Source of the DNA: a virus
Length of the DNA stretch: 64,000 nucleotides
Virus record (IMG/VR): IMGVR_UViG_3300044695_006747
Span: 62,001 to 126,000 of that record
Strand: one strand, 5' to 3'
The notes under the pieces are model-generated. The model ran no database searches and was not told where the DNA came from. It saw only the letters and a list, made by a program, of their open reading frames with translations. A program made the position numbers and the translations under genes. Of the stretch, positions 36,391-44,937 are shown piece by piece. Within the stretch, counting starts at the first letter, position 1, and each line of letters starts with the position of its first letter.

Positions 36391-36725
36391 TAACTCCTCG
36401 GCTTAAAAATATTTTTGTTAGTGTTTTTATCAGAAACCTTTTTTCTGTTTTCATCCCCTTGTGCAGAAGCGTCCTTTGTCATAATTGCAACAGATTTATT
36501 TCTCTTAACAGATGTTTCCATAATCATGAGATTTTTCTTTTTGTCACCAACAACAGATGATGATGTTTTTATATTTGGGTTTTCTGATGCCTGTGTTTGT
36601 TTTTCCAAAACACCGTTAACTTGTTTAACGTCTATTGACAATTCCTCGGCAATCTGTTCCGGGGAGTTCTCTTTATAATTTAACCATAATATTGCGTAAT
36701 TATTTGCTTTACTTAATTTAGCCAT
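36390..36725 (-). CDS. HTH-like small protein, 111 residues
   Basis: The N-terminal 40 residues (NYAILWLNYKENSPEQIAEELSI ... VKQVNGVLEK) read as a helix-turn-helix of the type where SPEQIAEEL is the first helix and DVKQVNGVL the recognition helix. The rest is basic, Asn/Lys/Ser-rich and probably disordered (VKRNKSVAIMTK and NKNIFKPRS at the end). A DNA-binding or transcription-linked role is possible. Coupled to both neighbours by one-base overlaps. Confidence 0.45.
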   Translation of the reverse strand: MAKLSKANNYAILWLNYKENSPEQIAEELSIDVKQVNGVLEKQTQASENPNIKTSSSVVGDKKKNLMIMETSVKRNKSVAIMTKDASAQGDENRKKVSDKNTNKNIFKPRS

Positions 36726-37102
36726 TATGAAGCCTCTCTTTCAGCGTTGTTTAACCATGCTATGTTTTTTGTTTTTAAAAAATTTGTATATAGGTCAAAT
36801 ACCTTATAGCTTACATTTCTAAACTTATCAGAAGATCTACAAATTCTATCTAGAAAAGTTTGATTTTTATTGTCTTGATAAATAGCCACAGGATTATGTA
36901 ATTTTCCATTAGTATTCAATTTAATACTATATCTTATTGATCCATCGTCCCTGGTTATTTTTTTGGCAAATGTGTTATCATTTGCGTCTTTTTGTCTTGG
37001 TAGACGGTTTGTATCTAAAAAGTCTTCCATGCCTATTAGTGTATAATATTCTTCACTTATTTCTGGTTTATTTATCGTTTGAGAAAATATATATTCTTCC
37101 AT
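36725..37102 (-). CDS. Conserved-type phage protein, 125 residues
   Basis: Signature LPRQKDANDNTFAKKITRDDG, then YSIKLNTNGKLHNPVAIY and a C-terminal helix with FLKTKNIAWLNNAERE. This end motif recurs in phage proteins of unknown function that I recognise by pattern. It may act in a complex with the neighbouring operon products. Ten bases separate it from the upstream zinc-ribbon gene. Confidence 0.5.
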   Translation of the reverse strand: MEEYIFSQTINKPEISEEYYTLIGMEDFLDTNRLPRQKDANDNTFAKKITRDDGSIRYSIKLNTNGKLHNPVAIYQDNKNQTFLDRICRSSDKFRNVSYKVFDLYTNFLKTKNIAWLNNAEREAS

Positions 37103-37112
37103 ATATCACCTT

Positions 37113-37466
37113 TCATGTCCATGTGGGTTTATTCTTTGGTTTAGGAGTATAACTCATACCTTTTGGTAACGGCTTGGTTTGTTCTTTATTGTCTTTGTAT
37201 GAATTATGTTTTGCATGTAATGACTGCTTTTGATCTTCACTTAATCTATCTCTATTTCTTAGTGCAAGATCTCCTATTGTCTTTAGTTCCGAGTCGCTTT
37301 TTTTAACAGACGTGGCTTGTGATGAAACATCTGATATATAATCTCTTACTACATATTTATTGGAGTTGCAATTTGTACATTTTGGACTATCTATATAATC
37401 TCTTATAGAAAAAAATAGTTCAAAGTTCGTTTCACATTTTTCGCAAGTATAACTATAACTAGGCAT
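37113..37466 (-). CDS. FmdB-type zinc-ribbon protein
   Basis: 117 residues. The N-terminal ribbon MPSYSYTCEKCETNFE ... CTNCNSNKY (C8, C11, C30, C33) matches the FmdB regulator-type zinc ribbon family. The rest is polar and ends KPKNKPTWT. Regulatory or nucleic-acid-binding role unproved. It overlaps the HNH gene by 8 bases. Confidence 0.7.
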   Translation of the reverse strand: MPSYSYTCEKCETNFELFFSIRDYIDSPKCTNCNSNKYVVRDYISDVSSQATSVKKSDSELKTIGDLALRNRDRLSEDQKQSLHAKHNSYKDNKEQTKPLPKGMSYTPKPKNKPTWT

Positions 37467-38040
37467 AAGATTCTGGTAAGTATACTAACCATTCCTCAGG
37501 TATCTCGTCTTTTATTTTAAACAGATGGTGTGCTATGGGCAAGTACTTTTGTGTTTTTTGCGGTTTTATTGGTAGATTTATCAGTGGCATATTAGCCTGT
37601 TTTGGTGTTCTACTACCCTTTTTTCTATTGCAATTAACACAAGCCGTAACAATGTTTGTCCATGATGTTGGAGATCCTGCGTCATAGTTCCATTGTGATT
37701 TTGGAATTACATGATCATAAGTTAAATTATTAATAGAAAATTTGTTACCACAATATTGACATGTATGATTATCTCTAACAAAAATATTTTTTCTAGAAAA
37801 TGTTACTGTATAGCTTGTTGATCTAAAAAATCTTTTGGTTTTTGCTATGCATGGTATTGGATATTTTTTATTATTAACACCATTGATATAATCATTTTTA
37901 TAGAAATCAATAATTTCGATCCCATATTTAGGGTTATTTATATATCTCATATGCCATATAATTGCTTTTCCCCAGCCGATAATAGAAAGAGGAGTATAAT
38001 CAGCATTTAATACTAAGCATTTATTGTTATGTAATTCCAT
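37459..38040 (-). CDS. HNH endonuclease
   Basis: 193 residues. A starter segment (LVLNADYTPLSIIGWGKAIIW) typical of chromosomal-type HNH nucleases, then the HNH fold: CQYCG (C94, C97), YDHVIPKSQW (D109, H110), NIVTACVNCNRKKG (N129, C134, C137). It resembles the bacterial HNH family rather than intron-linked homing enzymes. It may cut host or competing DNA, or act in packaging or repair. Overlaps phoH by 14 bases. Confidence 0.8.
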   Translation of the reverse strand: MELHNNKCLVLNADYTPLSIIGWGKAIIWHMRYINNPKYGIEIIDFYKNDYINGVNNKKYPIPCIAKTKRFFRSTSYTVTFSRKNIFVRDNHTCQYCGNKFSINNLTYDHVIPKSQWNYDAGSPTSWTNIVTACVNCNRKKGSRTPKQANMPLINLPIKPQKTQKYLPIAHHLFKIKDEIPEEWLVYLPESYA

Positions 38041-38755
38041 TTTCGTAAGATTCTAATCTAGAAAGAATTTTTCCTATAATAGGATTTCTAACAATATCTT
38101 GATTAAATAATTGAGCTACGCCTATTTGATCAACGCCGCTCAAAGCATTTATCAAGTCAATAAATCCTCCTCTCATACTTCTGTGAAGATCTGATTGACT
38201 GATATCTCCTGTTAATACCATTTTACTATCATTTCCAAGGCGTGTCAACAACATTTTTAATTGATCATACGAAGCATTTTGACACTCATCTGCTACTATG
38301 AAAGCATTATGAAAATTACGTCCTCTCATTAGTCCTAATGGAACTATTTCGATTCTATTGTTTAGTTTTAGACTAGCATAATGGCCCATAGGAATAAAAT
38401 GACAGACCTCATCTAATATTGGTAATAGATATGGGTGTAATTTTTCTTCTGCTGTACCAGGTAAATATCCTATTTTTTCTCCGCTTTCAACTACTGGTCG
38501 AGTAATGATAATTTTTTTAACTTTATCTTCTAATAAGTATTCTAATGCCATACCAACAGCTATATGCGTCTTACCACTACCAGCAACGCCTTGACAGAAT
38601 GTAATAGTATTTTCTGCAATAGTTCTGATATATTCTTTTTGATTTTCTGTTCTTGGCTTTAGTCTATTTCTATAGATCATACCTGTTGGTTGAACATTGT
38701 TGGTAAGATCTATGACTTTGGACTTTTTCTTATTGTTTTTAGTATTTTTTCTCAA
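38027..38755 (-). CDS. phoH: PhoH-like ATPase
   Basis: 242 residues. Walker A GVAGSGKT (56-63), then TRPVVESGEKIGYLPG, Walker B FIVADECQN (152-160), and LTGDISQSDL. This is the canonical phage PhoH core. The start is a TTG with GGAG seven bases upstream; no ATG lies before residue 26. Phage PhoH proteins are common, but their exact role (RNA-linked ATPase or helicase) remains unclear. Confidence 0.88.
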   Translation of the reverse strand: MRKNTKNNKKKSKVIDLTNNVQPTGMIYRNRLKPRTENQKEYIRTIAENTITFCQGVAGSGKTHIAVGMALEYLLEDKVKKIIITRPVVESGEKIGYLPGTAEEKLHPYLLPILDEVCHFIPMGHYASLKLNNRIEIVPLGLMRGRNFHNAFIVADECQNASYDQLKMLLTRLGNDSKMVLTGDISQSDLHRSMRGGFIDLINALSGVDQIGVAQLFNQDIVRNPIIGKILSRLESYENGIT

Positions 38756-38777
38756 TGGTTATCTCCACTGGTGATAG

Positions 38778-40970
38778 TTAAATTAGACAAGCTCCGCCAG
38801 CACAACTAATTTCTTCTATTCCAGCAGTATTGTCCTCTGTTTCCAACAGTTGTGTATAATCTACCTTTTTATACGTATCATACAAATCACAATATATTTT
38901 CCAATTATATACATCTTTCATGCAGTATGTGAGTCTCTTTAGGTCTCCGTCAAAATATTTTCCTGCAAAGTTTTTCATCTTAGTTATAAACAATAGTTTT
39001 TCTTTTGAGTCCGTTTCTTTTGCTTGGTTCATGCTTACATAATCACAAGCAGCCCAAAGATTATTATCAAAAGCATTTAATGCTAACTCAATAAGCCCAG
39101 AGCACCACAGGGCTGCATCTCCGTATTCTTTGACTATTTCTCTACTAGTATAAACGGTAGTAAATGGTGCTTGAGGATAGTCTTTATCTCCACTTTGAGG
39201 AATAAGACTAATACCAGCAAAATATTTACGATTGTTATAAATATATTTGGTTACATCGTCCCATTCGTCTGGTTTAACGGTAACAGTATTACTAACATTA
39301 TGACTTAAATATTCCTGAGTACATAGACCTTTATTTTTTCCAGAAAATACCCAATTCTTTTGAGTATCTTTAACGATGCCCAACATATCTACTGCTGGTA
39401 GTTGATTCTTTAATTTTGCTCCGTCTGGTACTTCTATTGGAAATTTTATGACTTCATCAGTATTATTAGCCGACCACCTTGATTTTTCACACGCTTGCGG
39501 GTTATAATTTTTGAAGTGTTGGTATGGAGCCTCTAAAATATTGGCCTGTACGTGTCTGATATAGCGTTTAGCATGGTGCGGGTGAATGCCGGAACTAGTT
39601 CCAAGCATACTTGAAGATGTTCCTTCTGGTTTTAAGCAAGTAACACGAGCGGCCTGATTAATACCAATCTTTTTGGCCATTTCTTTATTTGTATCAACTG
39701 CTATCTTGGCTCCTGCTTTTAATACCTTCTCTGATAGTACTAAATCGTGTTTTTCCATGATACCAGTTAGAGAAACACCAAGCAGAGCTTCTCTTTGAAA
39801 GATTTTGCAACTAATTTCTCCTAGATAATCTAATTTAGTAAAACCAGCCTGTAGTGTTCCTATAATTGCTGCGGCTTTGCAACGATCATAAAAATCATTT
39901 TCGTCCTCAATAGACGAGCAGTTGATGGTAGATAAGTTACAACCCTGCCAACCGCTCTTGCCTGTTGCTTCATCAACGGGCCACATACCTACCTCAACAC
40001 AGGGATTAAAAGTCATTTCTGTTGAATCACTCCAAATAAATCCAGGCTCACCAAACTCTTTTACACTTTCCATCAACGTTTGAAATTGCTCAAGTGTTGT
40101 TTCATCTTTTAGTAATAGAGCAGAATTATTGCTTCTTGCTCTTTGAGGATTATCCATATACCAATTGCCTGTCTTAGCTTTTGCCATTTCTTCATCATCA
40201 GCACTAAACAATGCCAAACTAGCTGATCGTCTTACACCACCACTTAAAACAGCGTCACTACTATGCATGATAATATCATAAGCATCAATTGGTCTTAATT
40301 TTTTCTGACCATTAGCTATACAACGGTCTAATAGAGTTCTTATTTTTTCTAGACCATTTGCTAGTGGTTCAAATCCTGGTGCTTTACCAACACCAGAACT
40401 AAGATCAGAGCCTTTGGGTCTAATATTACTATAGTCGAATACAACGTATGTGTTTTTATACATTTTGAATTCTTCTATAGGTTTACTAAAATAGCTACTA
40501 AGAAGAACGCCTAATGCATCGGCCCATCCTTCTATACTGTCTTCGATAACATATTTTGTTCCTTCTCCATTTTCAATTTCGTGTTCTAGTGATGGAAGTT
40601 TAGCAACGTGGTGTTTTTGAACACTAAATCCTGTGCCACTACCACATAGTAACAACCAAAAACACTCTTGAAAAAAACGTAGTCTATCACAATAGGAACT
40701 TGTGCAATTATAAATTTTTGCATGACGCTTTAGGATAGGATCTCCTCCAAACTGGAGTCCTCTTTGACTTCCTAGTATTTTCTTTTTATACATCATATCG
40801 TATGCCCAGTTAATCTCATCAGAGATTCCTTTATCGGCATACATTGTATGCATCATATTTTTAACGCGCTCAACCGCTTCTTTCCATGTTTCTCTTCTGT
40901 TTTTTTCTGGTATCCAACGAGCATATTTACTAACAAACGTATAATTTTGAAGCTCCTGAAGCGCGGACAT
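38778..40970 (-). CDS. nrdJ: Adenosylcobalamin-dependent ribonucleotide reductase (class II)
   Basis: 730 residues, the usual length of monomeric class II enzymes. GSQRGLQFGG and WLLLCGSGTGFSV lie near the specificity and active-site strands. VLSGGVRRSA, NPCVEVGM (C324, E326 at the catalytic position) and LKPEGTSSSMLGTSSG follow. The C-terminal redox pair is CAGGACLI (C723, C728). It makes deoxynucleotides without a separate small subunit, using vitamin B12 from the host. Its ribosome-binding site AGGAGA lies inside the end of the small upstream gene. Confidence 0.9.
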   Translation of the reverse strand: MSALQELQNYTFVSKYARWIPEKNRRETWKEAVERVKNMMHTMYADKGISDEINWAYDMMYKKKILGSQRGLQFGGDPILKRHAKIYNCTSSYCDRLRFFQECFWLLLCGSGTGFSVQKHHVAKLPSLEHEIENGEGTKYVIEDSIEGWADALGVLLSSYFSKPIEEFKMYKNTYVVFDYSNIRPKGSDLSSGVGKAPGFEPLANGLEKIRTLLDRCIANGQKKLRPIDAYDIIMHSSDAVLSGGVRRSASLALFSADDEEMAKAKTGNWYMDNPQRARSNNSALLLKDETTLEQFQTLMESVKEFGEPGFIWSDSTEMTFNPCVEVGMWPVDEATGKSGWQGCNLSTINCSSIEDENDFYDRCKAAAIIGTLQAGFTKLDYLGEISCKIFQREALLGVSLTGIMEKHDLVLSEKVLKAGAKIAVDTNKEMAKKIGINQAARVTCLKPEGTSSSMLGTSSGIHPHHAKRYIRHVQANILEAPYQHFKNYNPQACEKSRWSANNTDEVIKFPIEVPDGAKLKNQLPAVDMLGIVKDTQKNWVFSGKNKGLCTQEYLSHNVSNTVTVKPDEWDDVTKYIYNNRKYFAGISLIPQSGDKDYPQAPFTTVYTSREIVKEYGDAALWCSGLIELALNAFDNNLWAACDYVSMNQAKETDSKEKLLFITKMKNFAGKYFDGDLKRLTYCMKDVYNWKIYCDLYDTYKKVDYTQLLETEDNTAGIEEISCAGGACLI

Positions 40971-40971
40971 A

Positions 40972-41109
40972 TTATCTCCTATCTAAAATGTTGAATAATG
41001 CTAGTATCACCAATGCTTGAAAAGATTTCTGTTGCATTTCTATATTTCCGGCAATACTATTGTAGAAATAAACTAATAACATTAAATATAATACAATCTT
41101 GTATATCAT
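40972..41109 (-). CDS. Small 45-residue membrane protein
   Basis: ATG (41109) overlaps the dCMP deaminase stop as ATGA; the stop lies one base before the reductase ATG. The protein has two hydrophobic runs (IVLYLMLLVYFY and ALVILALFNIL) with a polar turn between them, so a small hairpin membrane protein is plausible. I do not recognise it. Coupling to both neighbours and the ribosome-binding site for nrdJ within its end support it being real. Confidence 0.5.
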   Translation of the reverse strand: MIYKIVLYLMLLVYFYNSIAGNIEMQQKSFQALVILALFNILDRR

Positions 41110-41576
41110 AATACACCACACAGTTGTTTCAGCCAAGAAAGATTTGCTTCTACATATTGAACATTAATTCCACTCATAGAAACAAATGTATCAAATCTTT
41201 TTTGTGCATCTGCGTCAAAAAGATGAGTTCCATGATTTTTTGACATTACAACTGTGGATATTCCTTCTTGCCACAAAGCCATTATACAGTCATTGCAGCA
41301 TTGACCGGTAACATAGGCGACACCGTTTTCTGGTCTGATAATACAATTAGAAAGAGCGTTTCTTTCTGCGTGTATCATCCAAGGATATTTTTCTGGTCTT
41401 GTGTTTGGCAATATTGTATCATCAAGACCCCTTGGAAAACCATTGTATCCTAAGCCTAAAATACGATTATTTTGATCTGTAATTACACAACCGTGCTGTG
41501 TTTGAATATCGTGGCTACGTTGAGAAACAACCTTAGCCAATCCTAAAAAGTAATCTGTCCACGATGGTCTGCTCAT
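41106..41576 (-). CDS. dCMP deaminase
   Basis: 156 residues. Zinc and catalytic motif HAERNAL (H69, E71), then GQCCNDCIMALWQEGI (C94, C97) at the usual P-C-x-x-C site, with Cys instead of Pro before the first ligand. It converts dCMP to dUMP and helps feed dTTP for an AT-rich genome. It is encoded just before ribonucleotide reductase. A promoter-like TTGACC ... TATCAT directly precedes it. Confidence 0.88.
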   Translation of the reverse strand: MSRPSWTDYFLGLAKVVSQRSHDIQTQHGCVITDQNNRILGLGYNGFPRGLDDTILPNTRPEKYPWMIHAERNALSNCIIRPENGVAYVTGQCCNDCIMALWQEGISTVVMSKNHGTHLFDADAQKRFDTFVSMSGINVQYVEANLSWLKQLCGVL

Positions 41577-41582
41577 ACCCTT

Positions 41583-41610
41583 ATGATACAGTATCGTGGC
41601 TTATGGTCAA
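41583..41610 (-). promoter_or_regulatory. Putative sigma70-type promoter before the dCMP deaminase gene
   Basis: On the - strand: TTGACC (41610-41605), 16-base spacer, TATCAT (41588-41583). As at ssb, the -35 box contains the TGA stop of the upstream gene. The expected start point falls at or within a few bases of the deaminase ATG (41576), which would make the message nearly leaderless. If the real start is elsewhere, the promoter call is wrong. Confidence 0.45.
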
Positions 41611-41861
41611 GGGTTGTTTTTTGTAAGTTTGTTATAGACAACAAGACTTAATATACCGCCAGCAACTCCCATAAATATTCCTGCTGGACTCAAACTTTCG
41701 TATTGTCCAATAAGATATAGTATTGCGCCACCAGCATAAGACCCAGCGACTCCTAGAGCAACTGTTTTAACAAAACCGAAATTTTCCTCTCCGGGGACAA
41801 TAGCCTTTGAAATACTGCCGACTAGAAGACCGTATACTAACCATGTTAATAAACTAAGCAT
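41607..41861 (-). CDS. GlsB/YeaQ/YmgE-type small membrane protein
   Basis: 84 residues with three hydrophobic helices: LLTWLVYGLLVGSISK, VALGVAGSYAGGAILYLIG and GIFMGVAGGILSLVVYN. PGEENFGF lies after the first helix, as in the transglycosylase-associated GlsB family. The family name does not prove enzyme activity. It may act in envelope stress or lysis. It is the last gene of the membrane-protein block and overlaps its upstream neighbour by 8 bases. Confidence 0.7.
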   Translation of the reverse strand: MLSLLTWLVYGLLVGSISKAIVPGEENFGFVKTVALGVAGSYAGGAILYLIGQYESLSPAGIFMGVAGGILSLVVYNKLTKNNP

Positions 41862-42249
41862 TTGATGCCTCCATTAAAGTATATACTTCATCCTCCGTGA
41901 GATTAATTCCAGTTCCCATTATACTGTATTGTAAAGCCTTGCCATAAGCTTTGTATTGTTCTTTTGTAAGATGTTGTTTAATAATTCTTTGTAGTCTCCA
42001 TCTATTGAGTAAAGAATCTTTTAGTATAACATCTTGTATATCTTTTTTCATTAAAGAAACAGATTCGTTTTTATCTTTTAGTAATTCTCTATTTTTTCTA
42101 CATTCTTGAATTACTCGGATTAAATTTAATATAACTCCGATTACGATAATAATGGTTAAAGGATCTATTCCATAGTCTTGTTCTTTCGGTAATTGCATAT
42201 TTGTTAAAACTTTTTTTGCAATTTTTTCTACCGCAGCATTATTATTCAT
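41854..42249 (-). CDS. Single-pass membrane protein, 131 residues
   Basis: After a helical, charged start there is one membrane helix (PLTIIIVIGVILNLIRVI, about 30-47), a basic segment (RKNRELLKDKNESV), and a soluble helical tail (LLNRWRLQRIIKQHL; LTEDEVYTLMEAS). No known family. It lies between the Cys-rich secreted protein and the GlsB-type protein; holin or membrane-scaffold roles are possible. Confidence 0.45.
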   Translation of the reverse strand: MNNNAAVEKIAKKVLTNMQLPKEQDYGIDPLTIIIVIGVILNLIRVIQECRKNRELLKDKNESVSLMKKDIQDVILKDSLLNRWRLQRIIKQHLTKEQYKAYGKALQYSIMGTGINLTEDEVYTLMEASNA

Positions 42250-42252
42250 ATA

Positions 42253-42615
42253 TTATCTTTCTACTGATGGTACGCATCCACAATTTTTACATTTACAACT
42301 TTTGCATTTACAATTTGGGTTCGTACATTTATCAGATTCGCCATATAATTTAATTTCTGGATGGGTTACAGAATCTTTTGATTCTGGCTCACAGTATCCG
42401 CAATCAACCATCTTTATACCATCTCCGCTAAGATACTTTCCCGTTCCTTTACAAACAGGACAATCTTTTCTTGGATATTTTTTTTCTTTGTCTATATGTT
42501 TTGCTTTTATAATACCTCCAACAAGAGTAACAGGCGCTGTTGTGGATCCATTATATCCATAACCAGAATATAGCAAGACAGAGCCTATCAAACACAGACC
42601 GATGATTTTATTCAT
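42253..42615 (-). CDS. Secreted Cys-rich metal-binding-like protein, 120 residues
   Basis: N-terminal hydrophobic signal (KIIGLCLIGSVLLYSGYG). A central CPVCKGTGKYLSGDG ... CGYCEP resembles one DnaJ-type zinc knuckle pair. The end is CTNPNCKCKSCKCKNCGC, a dense Cys/Lys cluster. Likely exported and able to bind metal; no enzyme motif. It overlaps the small upstream gene by 8 bases (ATGAATAA). Confidence 0.5.
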   Translation of the reverse strand: MNKIIGLCLIGSVLLYSGYGYNGSTTAPVTLVGGIIKAKHIDKEKKYPRKDCPVCKGTGKYLSGDGIKMVDCGYCEPESKDSVTHPEIKLYGESDKCTNPNCKCKSCKCKNCGCVPSVER

Positions 42616-42766
42616 CTGTTTTTCTCCAAGGCAAAATTTTTCTTTTTGGTTTAGGAGTGTCTATTTCTTCAACACTTTTTGGTGATAATATTTTAATTAC
42701 CCCCAATATAAAACTGGCAAGTATACTCAGTAGTCTGTTTAGTGCTATCTTATCTAATAATTTCAT
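42608..42766 (-). CDS. Small 52-residue membrane protein
   Basis: ATG (42766) forms an ATGA overlap with the stop of the papain-like gene; the stop overlaps the next ATG by 8 bases. One hydrophobic stretch (LLSILASFILGVIKIL) is followed by a basic tail (KPKRKILPWRKTDE). An inner-membrane anchor with cytoplasmic tail is plausible. Unknown function. Confidence 0.5.
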   Translation of the reverse strand: MKLLDKIALNRLLSILASFILGVIKILSPKSVEEIDTPKPKRKILPWRKTDE

Positions 42767-43689
42767 AAATAATCCTCAAAACCATATGAAGGAAGTTTTT
42801 GAACAGGAAAACCGTCGAACTGACTAAATGCGTAAGCCCCATTTTGACTTAACATCCCTGCTGCAACATCTGCTTGAATTAAAAACGATCCGTCTGGTAT
42901 TTTACCCCAAGATGGATGACCACCATCATTCCACTTACCCCAACTATTTTGTACTAAAAATGCTGGCTCGCTACCAGTATCATCGCAAGCGATCCAGGCC
43001 ATAGCATGAGCCCAACTACCACTAACTCTTGCAAATCCTTTACTATCTCTTTTATTACTAAATCCATAGCTAGAACATACCGCTAAACCATATCCATTGG
43101 CTAAAGCGTCTCGTGCTTCTTCTATTGTTTTTACTAAACTTACGGTTTTAATTTGATGATCGTTAGCAAGATCAATAACCGGATCTGGCAATCCTCTACT
43201 ACCCCAGCCAGCACCAAGACTACCGTTATATTTGCTAAAGTCTGCTATGCCTTTATAGTTTTTTCTAACAATGACACCACCACTTTGACTAACAAATGTC
43301 GCCGCTCTGGAGCAACTCATTCCTTGACCACCATGACCACGAGCACCATAAATTGCTTCTGTGGCTCCTCTTGAAATCCAAGATTCTTTATCTCTATGAA
43401 CATCAATTTCTACTGCTCTACTTACATCTACGGCATTACGAGTTGCATGACTAACACAATCTCCAGTGGTTTGTCGTTCATTGTAAGGATTGCCATCAAA
43501 TTTTAACACACTTTTAAATGGTGTGCTAAGCTTACCTTTGCCACTATTTTTAATTCTTTTCGCTCCATCACCAAAGTATGCGTATTTTGAATTTTCTAGC
43601 AGTTCATTAAATACGTGCTCTTCCCAAAGGCATCCTTGAAAACCTTTTCTATATTCATTATATAGATCATTAGGAGATAATCTTGCCAT
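42763..43689 (-). CDS. Papain-like (C1) cysteine peptidase
   Basis: 308 residues. The papain triad pattern is present: RQTTGDCVSHATRNAVDV (oxyanion Gln73, nucleophile Cys78), GSWAHAMAWIACDD (His228) and LVQNSWGKWN (Asn248), with the NSWG box. No signal peptide. Such peptidases are rare in phages. It is embedded among small membrane proteins, so roles in lysis, virion maturation or cleavage of a host envelope protein can all be imagined. Expression is coupled: ATG next to the upstream stop, stop in the next ATG. Confidence 0.75.
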   Translation of the reverse strand: MARLSPNDLYNEYRKGFQGCLWEEHVFNELLENSKYAYFGDGAKRIKNSGKGKLSTPFKSVLKFDGNPYNERQTTGDCVSHATRNAVDVSRAVEIDVHRDKESWISRGATEAIYGARGHGGQGMSCSRAATFVSQSGGVIVRKNYKGIADFSKYNGSLGAGWGSRGLPDPVIDLANDHQIKTVSLVKTIEEARDALANGYGLAVCSSYGFSNKRDSKGFARVSGSWAHAMAWIACDDTGSEPAFLVQNSWGKWNDGGHPSWGKIPDGSFLIQADVAAGMLSQNGAYAFSQFDGFPVQKLPSYGFEDYL

Positions 43690-44180
43690 TATTTGCTTCC
43701 TTCATTACAGGCCCATGCTAATGCTCTAAATGCTTCGGCAGATTTTTTCCTTAGATCAGCATCTAAAGGAACAATATCGTCTCCTGTTTGCATCATAATT
43801 ACAGATTGTGCGGCTTCTGCTAGTCCCGGATATTTCCCCTTTATATTCATTCTTAACATAGCCCCACAAAGACTGTTTGCCTGACGAACTTCTTCTGTGG
43901 TTTTTACAACTTCATCTTCGCCATCAAGTTCTATTAGTGTTGCCAAATCCATATACAAATCAGACAGTCTAGCAGCATCCTTTTTCCTATCTATTGAACC
44001 ATTTGACAGAGCATCTGTAACTAGTTGACATTTATCTCTTAGTTCTTTTTCTTGCGGTGGTGTTACCACAACGATTGTGTTGTTATTATTTGGATTAACT
44101 ATAGGAAAATTAAAATTTGGTTTAAATAATCCTAACAATAATAATCCAATCCCAACAATTAATAATACTTTATTATTCAT
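43689..44180 (-). CDS. Single-pass membrane protein, 163 residues
   Basis: N-terminal membrane helix (VLLIVGIGLLLLGLF) then a Pro/Asn-rich linker (NFPIVNPNNNNTIVVVTPP) and a soluble helical domain (RDKCQLVTDALSNGSIDRK; LSDLYMDLATLIEL; KSAEAFRALAWACNE). Periplasmic or extracellular orientation is likely. No family recognised. It is joined to the peptidase gene by a one-base overlap, suggesting linked function. Confidence 0.5.
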   Translation of the reverse strand: MNNKVLLIVGIGLLLLGLFKPNFNFPIVNPNNNNTIVVVTPPQEKELRDKCQLVTDALSNGSIDRKKDAARLSDLYMDLATLIELDGEDEVVKTTEEVRQANSLCGAMLRMNIKGKYPGLAEAAQSVIMMQTGDDIVPLDADLRKKSAEAFRALAWACNEGSK

Positions 44181-44554
44181 ACTTTTTCCTCATTGCAAAC
44201 TACTGGACTCAGATAAGGAAACATTTGATCAGCAACCTTGATGGCTTCTGTGCATTGTGCTTTAACTGCCAAGTCTCTTGTTTTTTTCCAACTAGTTACT
44301 AGTTCAAAAAATACATCCTCTTTTGTTTCAACGCCAACGCTATTATTAGTTGCCGCTGGAACAGGTTTTGCAACACCTTGCTTTGAACTAAGCAATCCAT
44401 AAACCTTGTCTACTAATTGTTTAATCACTAAAGAAACAGGATTTAATCTATCCTTAAATAAAACCCATGCTATAATTGCTACTCCAGCATATAGGGCTAA
44501 GTCCGTTGGCCCCAGAGAAGATGCGAACTCGTCAAAACTCTGAGCGTAATTCAT
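44177..44554 (-). CDS. Single-pass membrane protein, 125 residues
   Basis: One hydrophobic helix (ALYAGVAIIAWVLFK, about 20-34) then a soluble tail with two helices (KKTRDLAVKAQCTEAIKVA near the C-terminus). Coupled by ATGA overlaps to both neighbours. Unknown function; part of the membrane-protein block. Confidence 0.45.
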   Translation of the reverse strand: MNYAQSFDEFASSLGPTDLALYAGVAIIAWVLFKDRLNPVSLVIKQLVDKVYGLLSSKQGVAKPVPAATNNSVGVETKEDVFFELVTSWKKTRDLAVKAQCTEAIKVADQMFPYLSPVVCNEEKV

Positions 44555-44937
44555 ACTTGACCTTTCTGTAGAAAAATTCCTGTTTGTCTAAAAATCGAAA
44601 CTGTTGCGTCTATGCTAGATGAAACTAGAATCATAAGTACTTTTTTCACATAGCTATGTATGATAGGTTCCAAAAGATTAGGAACAAGAGGAATGTCTAT
44701 TATAGTGAAAGTGGTATCATAAAAAGTATTGATATACTCTATAGCTATAGCTTTCTTATCTTTACCTTCTAAATCTTTTGCTATTGCTTCTATGATTTGT
44801 ACTGTGCTAGCAACTACTAATTGTAGTGCTTTCCACGCCTCACTTAGGGCTACGCTTTTTAGGTTTTTTAGCGACTGTTTTAGTTCTGCTGTTGTTTTTT
44901 CTGCTTGTTCTAGTACTAGTTCTTTTACTGTCATCAT
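44551..44937 (-). CDS. Amphipathic helical protein in the membrane block, 128 residues
   Basis: Helical N-terminal half (ELVLEQAEKTTAELKQSLKN), then AIEYINTFYDTTFTIIDIPL and VPNLLEPIIHSYVKKVLM followed by LVSSSIDATVSIFRQTGIF. I recall this end pattern from other phages but no function. Its ribosome-binding site AAAGGAG and start lie within the overlapping upstream gene; the two overlap by 98 bases in different frames. Confidence 0.45.
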   Translation of the reverse strand: MMTVKELVLEQAEKTTAELKQSLKNLKSVALSEAWKALQLVVASTVQIIEAIAKDLEGKDKKAIAIEYINTFYDTTFTIIDIPLVPNLLEPIIHSYVKKVLMILVSSSIDATVSIFRQTGIFLQKGQV

